This document shows, piece by piece, positions 39,729 through 53,087 of a DNA stretch of 64,000 nt. The DNA is from Urophycis tenuis (Eukaryota > Chordata > Actinopteri > Gadiformes > Phycidae): contig JAXIVH010000175.1 in assembly GCA_036785325.1 (NCBI GenBank), positions 1 through 64,000 on the forward strand. The letters are read 5' to 3'. Position 1 is the first letter of the stretch. Every line of letters begins with the position of its first letter. The notes under the pieces were generated by a model, which saw nothing but the letters and a program-made list of their open reading frames with translations, was not told where the DNA came from and searched no databases. Both the position numbers and the translations under genes were made by a program.

Positions 39729-40118
39729 CACACACACAGATATACTGACACACCCCTCCCTGCCTCCCTCCCCTCGCTCACAGAGCTGGGGCCCTCAAAG
39801 GGAAGGAGAATGCAGACAGGATCCCTCTGGCTGGCCTTCTCTTCCCTCTGAATATCGCTGATAAACGCAGCAGCGGGGGTGGGCAAAGCATAGGGGTGGT
39901 GGGGGGGGTATGTGTGCGTGTGTGTGTGTGTGTGTGTGGCTCAAGTTCAAACTGAAGGCACTGCTAAAGCATTTTACATTTAAATAAAATCAGTTCTTTC
40001 AAAGTGTGTATACATGTGTGTGTGTCACAAACTCAAATGGTGTGGGAATAACTAGGAGGCCTGGCAGTCACGCTGCCTGCTTACCCCACTGCAAATGTTT
40101 GCATATGTTTCAGTATGT

Positions 40119-40149
<31 letters not shown>

Positions 40150-40660
40150 CGCGTGTCCTTGTGTGTGTGTGTGTGTGTGTGTGTGTCCAGATCAGATCAG
40201 ATCTCTGTGCTTCTCTACACACTCATCGGTGCGGCCTCGTCACAGAAGTCATTAACTTTTTCTTTTTTTTTTCGGAAGTGTGAATGTCTCTCCCTCTCCT
40301 TTGCTCTCTCTCTCTGTCTGTCTGTGTATCTCTCTCGCCCTCGGTGCCTCTCTCTCTTTCTCTCTCTCTCTGGGCCGGGGCGGCCGTGAGGTGAGCCCAT
40401 CAGCTGTAATTGGCGAAGGTGCGGCAGCATATGGCGCCTGATGAAGATGACACGCTGCCCGTGTCGACCGCCGCTCGCCGCCGCTCCGCCTAATGAAAGC
40501 CGCGCTGCGCCGCGCTTTGTATAATCGGGCAGAACTGTACCTTTAACACGCTTACCTGGGAAAACACATGCTCACGCACACACACACACACACACACACG
40601 CCCTGACCTAATTGTGCACGTGGGTGTGTGTGTGTGTGTTTCATCCAATTGCTCCTCCTG

Positions 40661-40661
40661 A

Positions 40662-40712
<51 letters not shown>
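40661..40712. repeat. (AC)n microsatellite
   Basis: About 26 AC units. A shorter (AC)n (40576-40599) and a (GT)n (40624-40639) lie just upstream, so paired AC/GT tracts can fold on themselves. Confidence 0.95.
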
Positions 40713-40715
<3 letters not shown>

Positions 40716-41155
40716 CTCCCTGCTTGATACCTGTGACCGCTTAGACTAATGTGGTCGTCTTGGACAGGTCGCTCTGCGGTCATTCACACCTGTTGTGCCT
40801 GTGTTGAATTGGTGCTTCCAGGGTGTGTGTGTGTGTGTTTGCCCGTGTGTGTGTGAGAGAGCAAGCAAAATCAAACCCTGTTGCAGACACCCGACAGGCT
40901 CTGAGGGTAGACTCCCCATGTAATTGAGGCTCACTAGAGCAAGATGATTATATTTCATTTCTGTTAATTGTAATTGAATGCGCCGATAACAGGAGGAGCG
41001 TGCAGACACACTGCCATATGTTCGACAGGAAACCCCAACCGCACACGCAAACCCCCCCCCCCCCCCCTCTCTCTCTCTCGATGATGTAATTGTATACAAT
41101 ATCGCTGCTCCATATTTGTTCGTCTGCCACGTTTTGCGTCTCGTCTATGTACCTA

Positions 41156-41187
<32 letters not shown>

Positions 41188-43628
41188 CAATACTAATGGA
41201 TGCATGTACCGCTGTGAGCAAACAGTTTACGGCGTCTCTGCCAACCAAGTTAGAGTGTGAGCGCTTGCCAAGTCTCGACTCCCCCGGGCCTCCCCTCTTC
41301 CACTCTCCTTCTCCCGCCTTCTGTTTGTCTCCTCTCCCCCTCCCTCCCCTCCCCTCCCCTCTCAGGATCTTCTTCTAAAGGGGGGGGGCGAGAGATGGGT
41401 GGACCACAATCCCCTCACTGCCCCTCACCTCCTTCTGACCTGCTTTTTTTTCTTCTTCTTTTTACTCCTCCCCCGTTTGTGTCCCTCCTTTGGGTCCCTC
41501 ATGTTCCCTCTCTGATACTACACCTCCCCCACCCCGCCGCTACCTCCATTCCCCCTCTCGAACATGAAATCCTGTTAGCTAAAAGCGTGCATGTTTTGTG
41601 CATAGCCAACACATTTGTTTAATGTGTGTGTGTGTGTGTGCATTACACTATGTACATAACATCAAAGTAATCAAATTTGGAAGCTGGTCTTCCTCCCCCG
41701 AGCAGAGCGAGAGATCCCCAATTATCGGTGTATCTCGTGGCCAGGCAGGTGGTGGTTGGTGGGGGTGGGGGGCTGGGGGGGGGTGTGTCTCCTCGCACCG
41801 TAAAGCCACAGGGGGGCCCGTTCAATTAGTGAGCTCACAGCGCTCTCAGAGTACGGCACTCACCTGTCAGCCTCTTGTACCTGGGGCGTTTTAGGTTGTT
41901 TTTTTTTTGTTTCATATTTATTTCAACCCATGACAAGATGTGGGATCTTTAAGCAGCTGATAGGCTTACGGCGAAAACCCGTCCAGAGATGGTGATTTGT
42001 AAAAATGTGTCTTAAGGGTTTCAACTCGACACGGTGTAGGCAGGCTACTGTGGATACACTCATTCAAATCCCCACCTGAAAAGATTCACCATTCATCGGC
42101 CTTCGGCTGTACATCTCTCACTAAACAGGAAACGAGCGTAACTCCGCCCCTTTCAGTGTTTTGGTTTCCTTTAGAAGCTTCAGCATAGTAGTACCGCTGA
42201 ATCCCAGGTCAATGATTCTGTGACATTCTAAAGGTATTTGCAATTCACTAGTGATGCCCTTTTTTTTTTATTTGTTTTTTTTTCCCCCCACAATCTTCCC
42301 GCTGGTTTTCAGGTCAATCGATGTTCGCCGCGTGTGCGTTCAATCGATGCGCAACTCCGATTGGCGCTGACACCAACTCCGCAAGGCATTGATCGGTATG
42401 GCATTTCCGGGGGGGGGAGGGGGCTTGCGTTTCATTTCTCTGGACGATCAATGCGTTTTGGTGTGGCCCTGTCCGACGTTGGCTTTCGGATGCACACATT
42501 TCTAATGTACGCTTTGACTTCATCATCGGAGACTTTACGACGTGGCGACGGCCGGCCGGTTGTATTACAATAATGGACGACTTCCGGGCTGGGCCGGAGC
42601 GCGGCTTGTGGCGAGTGGCGACAGAGGCTTTTTAATCAGGCTACTCTGCGGAATTGCTTCGGGACTTCGCATGTGATTTGCGCAACGTCTGCTTTAACAG
42701 CCTTTTTTTTTTTTTTTTTTTTTTGTCCCTGCCTGCCTAAGGGTGCTCTCTCGCCCCTTTTCCCCCCTCTCTCTCTCACCCAACCCCCCCCCCCCCCTCC
42801 CACACACACACACACATACACATACACTATAACCGATTTATCGTTCTTCTTCTGTGCTAATAATAGGCCGTCTTGGCAGTGGTCAGGCTCAAAAGGGGGC
42901 GTGGCCCGCTTGTCAGCACCCTCAAGTCCGAGACACACACACACACACAAACTCACCCCCTTCTGTTCATTCAAAGGGTGAGTAAAGCCCCTGTCTCAGC
43001 AGGGGAACTTCCGCCTACGAGTTTAAAAAAAAAAAAAAGCTAAATCCGAGCAGCCGTGACAGCCGTAAAGGTTTTGGAGAAAACAGCCACGTCTGGTTCC
43101 ATAGCAGTAGAGTGCGCTCCGAGCCCCACACCACACTGTGCTCTGTCGAGGCTTTGCAGCCAATCGCCAAACCACCGCTCTGGAGAAAAGTAGCCGACGT
43201 CGTAGCCCCGTTTAACAACTTTACGCATTTGAGAAAAATACCACGCCGGTGGTTCCCCCATCACTCCTTCTTGAGACCCCCCCCCCCAAAAAAAAAAACG
43301 GAACCGATCTCCACTGGGGGAAAAAAAAAAAAAAGTGACTTTGGGGATTATCTCGCTCTGCAAAGATGGCGCCGCGCCCGCCGTTCCCCCGCCCCCCCAC
43401 CGCGGTGGTGGGCCGCCTGGATGCGTCGAGGTGCAATGCGTGTTCCCGACCCGGGGCGCTGTACAGAGAATAGCTGTTGTCGACAGCTTCTAAAAACTGT
43501 CGATGCTAAAGACCCGGAGACCAATAACGTGGGGGGTGGGGGGGGATTCACGCACCGCGGAGAGTGGTCTGCTATTGATTTGTTTGGTCTGTAAAGATGA
43601 CTGCTAACCCTACCGAGTGCACGCACAA

Positions 43629-43662
<34 letters not shown>

Positions 43663-43886
43663 CAAAATGCTGCAGCCTGCAGAATGAATATCTGCCTCCT
43701 TTTTTTAAAAGAAAAGTGTGAGGGGGGAAAATATAAGCCCCAGACATCTAAGCAGCTTGAGTAGTAGTATGGCTTTCAACAACATTTCGCCCCCCGTTTC
43801 CCTCGTCCACCAGCAAAGGCACATCGCGCAAAAGGCCTCCTTTCACCCTCAGCACACGTGTGAAATTAGCACGGCGGCCATTCTCC

Positions 43887-44432
43887 CCCAGACGGTGACC
43901 GCCCGATTGCCACGCGCACCTTCGTCCCTCTTTCTGAACCCGCGGCCTTTCATCTCCGCCCGCCTTTTCATCCGCCGCACGCCAAAGCGTTCCGGCGTGC
44001 GCGCGCCCGTCCTCCTCCGTTGTCGGCGGTCCTCGCCCGTCTCCTCGCCACGGCGTTTTATCTGCGCTTGTCCTCGCGACATGTTAAATTTGGACGCCTT
44101 TGATGGTGTGCCACTCACCCACTCCCCCTCTTTGATTTATTTGTTTTATGTGTTTTGTGTGTTGTTGTTTTTTTGTTTCCTCCCCCCCCCCCCTGCTCGC
44201 ACCCGCCGCCTGCTTTTGTCTCCTCTCTCCCTGCCCTTTCTTTGATGTCGCCGGCAGCACCCGGGATTATTTTACACCTCCGCCGACACCACCACCACCT
44301 GCATCCACCCACATACCCACCCTCACACACACACAGAGGCACGCACACACCCACACCATGCACCGACCCAGACACCCACCCACACACGCATACACCCACA
44401 CACACACCCACACCCACACCCATACACAAACA

Positions 44433-44511
<79 letters not shown>

Positions 44512-45900
44512 TTCACAAGACGTCTAGACCCGAGATTACACTTGACATTCGGAAACGATACACCCGCGTACATTTTCTTTATTTATTTAGTTTTAAGTTT
44601 TAATCGACTTTCCCGTTGTTCTTTCGAGTCGTTCTTTCGAGACGTGAGTCACGGCGACTCCCGGCGCCGGACCTCCTTATTTATTCAATGTCGCCGTCTC
44701 CGCTGGCTTTTACTTCCCTTCCTGAAAAGGAGTGCGCGTAATGAGCTGGCTTATGTCCTGGTGCTGCGAGCCTTGTTGTGTTAGCGGCCGCGGAGCCAGG
44801 AGTCTAGCTCTGAGCAGTGTGGCTGCATAAATTGACAGTGTCTACTTCGTCAATTTTAGTTTTGTGCATCACACGCAACAGAATGGCACTTCACTCGTCT
44901 CAAAGGGCCCCCCCCCCCCTTGTGCCAAAGATTGCTACCAGAAAAAAAAACGACACGACGGGGGTTAAAGGGTTGTCATGGCGTCGGCTCCACGAGAAGT
45001 CCTCCTGGTGTGCTACCTGATCAAAGGGCCGTCGCCTCGCCGCCCTGCCACTCCGCTGTCACCCGCCACCGCCACCGGCTGCCATCAGTCAGGGCCGCCG
45101 GCGGCCGCTAAACATGGCCGTCCGCCGAGCACGCCGGGCCCTTTTTTTCTCTCTCTCGCGTCTCTGCTGTCCCCGGCTCGCTCGCTGTCTCTTTCGGTCT
45201 GTCTCTCTCTCTCCCTCTCTCAGTCTCTGTTTGTCTCTCTCTCTCTCCTCTCTCTCTCGCTCTCTCTCTCTCCCCCTCTCGCTCGCTCTCTCCCCTCTCT
45301 CTCCCCTCTCTCTCCCCTCTCTCTCCTCTCCCTCTCTCTCTCTGTCTCTGTCTCTGTCTCTGTCGCTCTCTCCCTCCCTCCTCCTCTGTCTGGATTGATG
45401 GATGTTACACCGTGTTGGTTTTTTTTTTTTAAAATTCCTCCGACTGGAGTCTCAATGGGAAGACGCTCCTTGGGATGTCCTCTCAGCAACTACTCATCTC
45501 AGGTTCGCTTTATTTTGTTTGTTTATTCATTTTTTTCTCTAAGCACACGGCAATGCTGATGAGCCAGTGTGTGTCTGTCTGTGTATGTGTGTGTGTCCCA
45601 GTGTGTCTGTCCTATACCCCCCTCCTCGCTACAAAAGCCACCGCGACCCCTCACCCCGTCAGATCTATGGCCCCGTCAGCACTGTGGGGTCTGTCCCTTC
45701 AGCTGACATGAGGAGAGGCAGGCTGGGGGTGAGAGGGGCAGGACAGTGGGTGGGAGGGAGGGAGGGAGGGGGAGGGAGGGATGGATGGGCGGCAGTGGGG
45801 GCTTAGGGTGAACAGTGCCCTGGTCCTGACTCATGTTGACTCACAAGGAAGCATGCTCCCAGGCCTGCTCAGAATAGACCCCCGTCTGCTCCACATACAC

Positions 45901-45931
<31 letters not shown>

Positions 45932-47043
45932 GCACACCCACACACACTGCCACTCTGTTACGTAGCCCACCCCCTAACTTTAATCCACTAGCCCTGCACA
46001 CTGCACGGACTCGCCGCACGCAAGCCCACCCTTCCGTCGCCTGCGTCCACGTGCAGCACGTCAAACACAGACGAAGTGACCGCGACAGGGAGGGGTAGTG
46101 GGTAAGGGGGTGACGGACCGCAGCGTCTCAGCGTTCTGTCGCTTGGAACGTGAATCTGAGCCCCCCCAATGGCGTGCAGCATTCCGGCTGCCCCCCCCCT
46201 CCCCCAGAGCCTATAGGTGTTCCTGACGATGCAGCGGAAAGGGAAAAAGTAGGCTAGGTTTTTCTGTCTTTTTTTTTTTTTTTTTCCTTTCCTCCCCTGC
46301 ACATCTACTGCTTATTTTAGATCCTGAATGTGCTTAATTGCCTCCTCGTAGTTCAGGAAAAGAAGGACGAGGAAGAGCAGAGGGAAAGAAAAATGGAAAG
46401 AACGTGTGCCGCTGGTGGCTGACTTTGACCCGTATCGTCAAAGTCGAGGGAAAACGCAGCGGCGTCTCCCCGTCTCCCCCCCCTCCCTCCCCCCCTGTTC
46501 ACGCTGACCTCCGCTTCCTCCCGCCACTCGTCTCCCCCCCCCCCCCCGTCTCCTGAAGTACCCCAGCGGAGTGCAGTCCATTACCGGTTTTTCCCGGCAC
46601 CGCCCGTCTACTGTATTCTCTGGCGTCGCCGTGGTAACACGGTAACCGCCGGCGTCCGCCCGCCCCCCCCCCTCTCCCTCTCTCTCTATCGCGCTGTCGC
46701 CTCCCGCGGCGCAGCCAAGGCTGTCCACCAATCAGGGGGAAGGAGAGGAGCCGAGCCGCGAGCCGGCTGCATATATCCCCCCTTCCATCCCTAGCTGGCA
46801 CTATTGCATCACTTTGGCTCTCCCCACATCCTCGACCTCTCTCTCTCTCTCTTGCTCTCGCTCGCTCTCTGTCACTCTCGCTCTCTAGCACAATGTTCAG
46901 TTTTGCAGTCGCTTTTGACCTTTTTTTTAATTCTTTATGTCGTCTTTTTGTGTCCTTTTTTTTTGTATAATTGTGCGATTGTTTATTTATTTGCAGCTTT
47001 TGGCTTCCCTGCCTTAACCCTCCCTCTGTGTTTCTCTTGCTCC

Positions 47044-47090
<47 letters not shown>

Positions 47091-47129
47091 CCCCTCTTCC
47101 TTTAGAGACGCACACAGTTCTCTTTTGTT

Positions 47130-47171
<42 letters not shown>

Positions 47172-48062
47172 GCCCGTGCTTCTCAAGCCCTTTTCTGCTT
47201 CCCTCGCGCTTTCCTCCCTCCTCCCGCGTGGATCCGCGTGCCTTCTTACCTTTTTCTGCCTTTGCATTTACCCCCCCCCCCTCCCTCCATCTTCCTCTTC
47301 ACTTCTTCCTCCCACCTGAGTAATTCTATCCCTCCTCCTCCTCCTCTTCCTCCTATCTCTCTCTTCCTCCTATCCCTCCTCTTCCTCCGCCCTGGCTTAA
47401 GCCAGCCAGGACTCGCCGGGTTTCTGTTGCACTGCACTCTCTTATTGAATGGCATCATGATTGCTAATGAAGTATGCGGAAAGAAAGTGGGGGTTGGGGA
47501 GGGAAGGGGGGGGGGGGGGGAGAAAGGGGCCAACGGAAGGGGAAGGCAGTGGGGGGGGGGGGTGAGATGTTTCCCATGGACTCCCCCCTCTTTTTTTTTT
47601 TTTTTTTTGTCTGGCAGAGACGTTTGACTTCTTTGTGTCGCCTCACATGTTCCGCCTGACACTGGCCTCTCAGAGTGACCCCCCCCCCCCCACCTACCAT
47701 CCAGCCCTCTCCCCCCGGGCCCCGATTGACCCCCGCTACCCCCCACCTCATCATCGATTAGCATGCCGAAAGCATCGCATCGCACCTCGTCCCCTAAGTA
47801 AAGCAGCAGCGGTGTGGGGTGTGGGTGATGCTGGTGTTTGGGGTGGGGGTGGTGGTGTTGGGTGGGGGTGGTGGTGGTGGTGGCGGGGGCGATGACGCTG
47901 TGGAGCATTACAGTGCAGCAGAGAGACGAGCCCCCTCTGGTGCTGCAAGGGGGCTCGCGGCCAAGTCCGGTGCAGCGCGGCCGAGATGAAATGCCATCAC
48001 GCAGCAGAATATATATATACGTCCTCCACCAGACCAAATGTGGAGAGACGCCCGGGTCGCTG

Positions 48063-48098
<36 letters not shown>

Positions 48099-48456
48099 AT
48101 GTATTCTGTCTGTTTTCGTTTGTGCACATTAAGACACCACACCTGCTACTCTGTGACAAGTGGCGAAACTCCTCAACACTTTTTCACCGCCGCCGTGCGT
48201 TCAAAAACAATTAGGCATCGACGACAGCGAAGTGTGTTCATGTCTGGGTCAGCACCGGAGGAATCGGGCTATTTAAGCTGGCTGTTCCGATAGTTTTTTT
48301 TTTTTTTTTTGTCTCCATTCTCTGCTTTGAAGGAACAAGCGTCAAGCTGTAGTTTTTCAGTGCACCCTGTCGATGTAAACACGCTCTTTTTGTTTTCCAC
48401 CCAGAACAGGGAAGAAAAAAAAAACATTGCTGTTGCTGGTCTACACGCTGGCTCAC

Positions 48457-48497
<41 letters not shown>

Positions 48498-50491
48498 TCA
48501 ATCAAACTCGCCTCGCCTTAACCTGTTACAGTACCCAGGGAGGGCGGGAGGGGAGAGAGATAGATAGAGAGTGAGAGAGAGCGAGAGAGAGAGAGAGAGA
48601 GCGAGAGCAGTGAGATTATGAAACGATAAATAAAACGCTCACATGTCCAGGGGCTGGGACATGAGTCATCAACCGAGATGGAGAAGGATGGAGTGGGATG
48701 CACGCCTGATTTGATCCAGGCCGATGTTAGCCTAAGTGTCCGGCTCTGATGGTCCTGGGTGCACTGCAGTGGGTTATATTTATCCCAATAGGATGACAGC
48801 AGCCGGGGCGCAGGGTGCAACTCCAGCCTTCCCCCAGATCCTCGCGAGGAACCGTGACGCACTGCTCTCTGCGCTTTAGCATTACAGCTAGCAACCCTGT
48901 CTGTTGACTTTTGTGGCTGTGGGTGGGTGGATGTGTGTGTGTGTGTGTGTGTGTGGGCACGGGGACACTGCCTTGCTTGTTGCTGCAACCCTGCAGTTGA
49001 TCCCCATCATCTGTATTCACCCTGATGCATATCAGTTCTTTAAGGGGGGGGGGTGTCTGACAACATTTTGCCTTTCTGCATGTTATTGCTTTGACTCTCA
49101 TGAGTAATTGTCCGCACGTGTTTTCTGCGCCCTATCCTGCGTACAGAAACGCATTTTGGCGCTGCTTCCCCGACCTTCCCCCCCCCCCCCCCCCCACCAC
49201 ATCCTTCTACGCAGCAAAACACAGATGCTCGACTTAAGAGGGTGACTAAAAATACAGACATGCACCAAAACACTGGCCCACTTTACGGTTTGACCTCAGA
49301 ATGCTTCACAGTAAATGTGCACAAGCATGCAGAATGTGATGAAAACACAGCACAAATTTTCTTTCCTTTTTTTTTTTTTTCCCCGCAAATGATGCCATTC
49401 CCTGACAACAATTTACCAGGAATCGGCGCCATCGCACGTCCCCTTCCAAACACCTGTCTCGCCTCCCCACACTCCTTTTAATTGTTGACGGCACACATTG
49501 AGACCAGAGGGGACCAGACGCCATACAGCAGGTTGGACCCAAATCAAAAACAAAATCCTCTCCACCAACTATGTGGGCTGGCTGACTGACAGGCCGACTC
49601 CTGACACCCTCAGCAGCCAACCCGTCCCTCGTTCCCTCGCGCTCCTTCTCTCCCATCTCTGGGGGGGTGGGGGGGGGGGGGGGGGGGTGCAGTCTCCGCC
49701 CGCCTCCGCCCGCCACCTACCAATGCAACCTTATATTTTTTTACGACACGATCCTCTGCGCCATCCCGTCAAAAGCATCCCCGCCACCCATCGTCCCACT
49801 TAACCTTGATCTTTCGGCACCCTTCCCCCCCCCCCCCCCCCCGGCCGGGCCGGGCCGGCTGCCAACATGTCACTTCCTGTTTTTTTTTTTTTTTTTTTTT
49901 CTCCCCCTCAGTTTTCTGCTCTTCTGCTCTCATCCTTGCTTTTTTTTTGTTTTTTTCCTTTTTGTTTCGCCTCCCATTCCACCTCACCCCACTGTGCTCT
50001 CTCTCTCTCTCTCTCTCTCTCCCCCCTGCTTGCATGCAAATGAGCCCGTGAGCCAGCAGCACCATCCCGAGGGCCGTTATGTGGCGCCGAAGACGGATGT
50101 AAGGGGACCTGCTTACGCAAAGACCAAGCGAATGGAGGCGGGTGGTGGTGGTGGTGGGTGGGGGGGGGGGGGGAGAACTGCGGCAGCCTTGCCTTTCTGT
50201 GTGTCGTGTAATCCTGTGTGTGTGTGTGTGTGTTGTGTGTGTTGTGTGTCATCCCTCTCTGTTAGGCAGAGCGATGTGAGGCTATATTATGATTGAGGGT
50301 GGGGATAATGTCGAAGATGAAGGATGCACAGTTAACAGCAAGACCCGTAACCATTTGTCATCATATAAAGTCCCCATGCTGAGTGATGAAGGCACAACAG
50401 CTGCTAATACAATGAGCGGAGAAATGAGAATCCCCCGTTTTACCCCTTGCAAAGTGTCAGCAAATCGCAAATGATCTTTCACCTGAAAATC
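43887..50491 (+). repeat. Left arm of a large inverted repeat (6.6 kb)
   Basis: This segment reads as the reverse complement of 57143-64000. Landmarks pair in mirror order: the 50460-50491 end with 57143-57175; the CATCATGATTGCTAATGAAG block (about 47452) with about 60246-60265; the snd1-unrelated block at 44820-44910 with 62960-63055; and 43887-43900 with the window end. Differences seen are mostly repeat lengths and single-base indels. Contents are AC repeats (44327-44507), CT repeats (45147-45385 and 46836-47090), GT/AC tracts and poly-C/G runs. No coding exon is recognised. Confidence 0.95.
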
Positions 50492-50691
50492 NNNNNNNNN
50501 NNNNNNNNNNNNNNNNNNNNNNNNNNNNNNNNNNNNNNNNNNNNNNNNNNNNNNNNNNNNNNNNNNNNNNNNNNNNNNNNNNNNNNNNNNNNNNNNNNNN
50601 NNNNNNNNNNNNNNNNNNNNNNNNNNNNNNNNNNNNNNNNNNNNNNNNNNNNNNNNNNNNNNNNNNNNNNNNNNNNNNNNNNNNNNNNNNN
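50492..50691. other. Assembly gap (200 N)
   Basis: Exactly 200 unresolved bases, a size typical of a fixed placeholder set by a scaffolder rather than a measured distance. The left-arm homology runs to the last base before the gap. Any open frame across it is meaningless. Confidence 1.
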
Positions 50692-51216
50692 GAAGAAATT
50701 GACGGATTATCGGGAAGTGCGCGGGAGGCAGCTGCTGCCAGCGCGCGCTCTCTACTGCTAACGCTTTCTCCTGTCTCTTCCTCCGCTGCTGCTACTGCTG
50801 GTGGTAGTGGTGGTGGTGTCTCTTCTGCCTCCTTGCTGCTGCTGCCGCCGCTGCTACTGCTGCTGCTGCTGTCGTGTGTGTGCGCCGAGGCAAGCGCGGT
50901 TGTATGCGCGCGTTGGGATCCTCCGCCCGGATTTGTTGCGGGGGGGGGGGGGGGGGGGGGAGAGTGTGTGTGGTGGTGGTGGTGGTGGTGGGAGGGGGGG
51001 GTTTGAACGCGGGAGCTACCGAAAAGAGCGAGTCAGACACAGAGAGACCCAGCGGAGAGCGGAGAGGAGAGGAGGGAGAGAGATACGGAGAAGCTAATGA
51101 CGACGGCGTGTGTCGCTTAGCTTTCTCTCCACCCCCCCCCCACCCCAACCCCACCTCCACCACCACCACCACCACCCCCTAAAACCAAACCAAGTGCTAC
51201 GAGGCGAAGATAAGAG

Positions 51217-51265
<49 letters not shown>

Positions 51266-52568
51266 AGCGAGAGAGTCAGAGAGAGAGAGAGAGAGAAAAA
51301 AAAAAGTGGACACGCCACACTGACAGAGCGAGCGATCGAGAGAGAGCGAGAGAGAGAGAGCGAGTGAGCGAGCGAGAGAGAGAGAGAGCGAGCGAGCGCG
51401 AGAGCGAGAGAGCGCGCGTCGGAGAAAAGGATTCCAGACTGACCAACCGACTGATTGACTATCAAAAAGTGGACGGACCAAAAGGAACACGGGGGGTCTG
51501 TTTTTTTTGCCCTTCCTTTTTATCCTGCTCTTGGTTCAACCCCCCCCCTCTACCCCCTCCCCACCCGACCCGACCCCCGTCTTTACAACCAGAAACAAAA
51601 AGACAAAAGAACTTGAAAGGGCTGTGGAATTTATCTCTTTTTTTTCTTCTTCCCCTGTTCAACCTCTGCAAAGCCACACACACAAAAGGCGGCCGTCGTC
51701 GTCTTCTGCATTCTGCTTTCGGGTCTCTCTGCTGCTGCTTTTCTTTTTTCCCACCCCCCCTCAGCCGGGGGAAGAAGATTCTCTTTTGCGGTTCGCGAGA
51801 GGGACCGTGTGTGCGTGTGTGTGTGTGTCCGCGTGTGTGTCCCGTGCACGGGCGAGTGTGTGTGTGTGAGTGTGTGTGTGTTTGTTTGTATGGACGTGCG
51901 TTCATTTGCATGGCCGCCCGGGCTATGGAGACTAGGGGACGGAGTCTAGCCAGAAGGGGATCGACCCTCGGATTCCAAGGACAAGAGATCGCGCAGCGAG
52001 CCGGCGGCGACTGAGGCGGCCGGAGGAGGAGGAGGAGGAGGAGGAGGAGGGGGGGGATAGCGAGAGACGTGCGGCGCTGCAGCGCGGCAGCCCGAGTGGA
52101 TTCCAGTCTTTTACCGGGGGGATTTTGCTGCTTTTTTTTTTTGTTTGTTTGTTTTTTTTTCTTCCCCATCCTCGCGTCGCGCTTACTGACGAGGACCGGG
52201 AACGGCGGAGAAAGAAAAGAAAAGCCGCGGAGAGCGAGGAAAAGGAAGAGAGGAAAAAAAAAAAAAAAAACACTCACGAGAAGGCCTTTTAAACCTTTCT
52301 ATTTTGGACGTGTGGATTTACAAAAACAACAAAAAACAAACACACAGAAAAAACAATGGTTCTTGCTTTTGGGTCTTTGGGTATTGATTTGTGATTGACA
52401 GAGCGAGACGCTGAGACGCTTTTCCTGAATGCTCTCGGGGATGTATGCACCGCTGACGTGAACGTCACTGCTCGGGGTCTGTGATTGCAAAAAAAAAAAA
52501 AAAAAAAAGGAGTGAAGCTATATATCTCTCTCTCTCGATTGAAGGACGTGTTATTTTTTTACTTGGAG
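50692..52568 (+). promoter_or_regulatory. lrrc4: lrrc4 promoter region and 5' UTR exon (inferred)
   Basis: GC-rich and rich in trinucleotide (CTG/GCT, GGT, GAG) and GA repeats, upstream of the lrrc4 coding exon. A good donor GAG|GTAGGT lies at 52568/52569 and a strong acceptor at 53057-53058. So a non-coding 5' exon ending at 52568 is likely, in line with the human gene, whose coding sequence is in one exon after a 5' UTR exon. The transcription start is not visible and may be anywhere in this block. No convincing conserved ORF is seen. Confidence 0.5.
51219..51418. repeat. GA-rich repeat in the lrrc4 5' region
   Basis: (GA)n with GAGCGA interruptions, about 200 bp. GA repeats in promoters bind GAGA-type factors; a role here is not shown. 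Confidence 0.9.
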
Positions 52569-53058
52569 GTAGGTGTCTATAGTGTTTCAAACCCTCTTTG
52601 CATTCATTTGTAACAGCCTGCCCCTTCCGCTCGGTCTTGTTCATATGGTATTCGGTTGCTTTATATCTGTCTTTCTCCCGCACACGTTTTCGGTGAAGGT
52701 AGCCCCTCCCACACCCCCCCCCCCCCCCCTCCCTTCCCCTGAGTGAAGTGAAAAAAAAAAAAAAAAAAAAGTACCACTTCATCTGAGATTGGGCAACTCA
52801 GTGCTCGCTGTTAGCGAGCATCAGGACCACAGGTCCCCAGATCTCCGCCAACCCCCCCCCCCCCCCCCCCTGCTGGGACCTGGTTCCTCCTCCAAACCGA
52901 GGCCAATCAAACTGCCATTTTCCACACCCTTAACAGAAAAAAAAAAAACATCAACTCCCCCCCACCCTCACCTCCACCTCCCGCCCCCTCCCCCCCCCCC
53001 CATCCCCACACCCGTACCGTCCTTCAGCACTCCACCCCCGCCCCCTACCCCCCCCCAG
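52569..53058 (+). other. lrrc4: lrrc4 5' UTR intron (inferred, 490 bp)
   Basis: Donor GTAGGT at 52569 and acceptor after a C-rich tract ending CCCCCCCAG at 53058, 29 bp before the chosen start codon. The intron is pyrimidine-rich with poly-A and poly-C runs. Confidence 0.5.
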
Positions 53059-53087
53059 ATGATGCTGAATTATGAACGTGCCACATC

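Noticed and set aside
43887..50491. A transposon with terminal inverted repeats of 6-7 kb around lrrc4
   Set aside because: The arms carry no transposase, their content is ordinary intron-like repeat DNA, and one arm ends at an assembly gap; an assembly or allelic explanation is simpler.
50447..50761. Open frame spanning the N gap
   Set aside because: It consists mainly of unknown residues and has no meaning.
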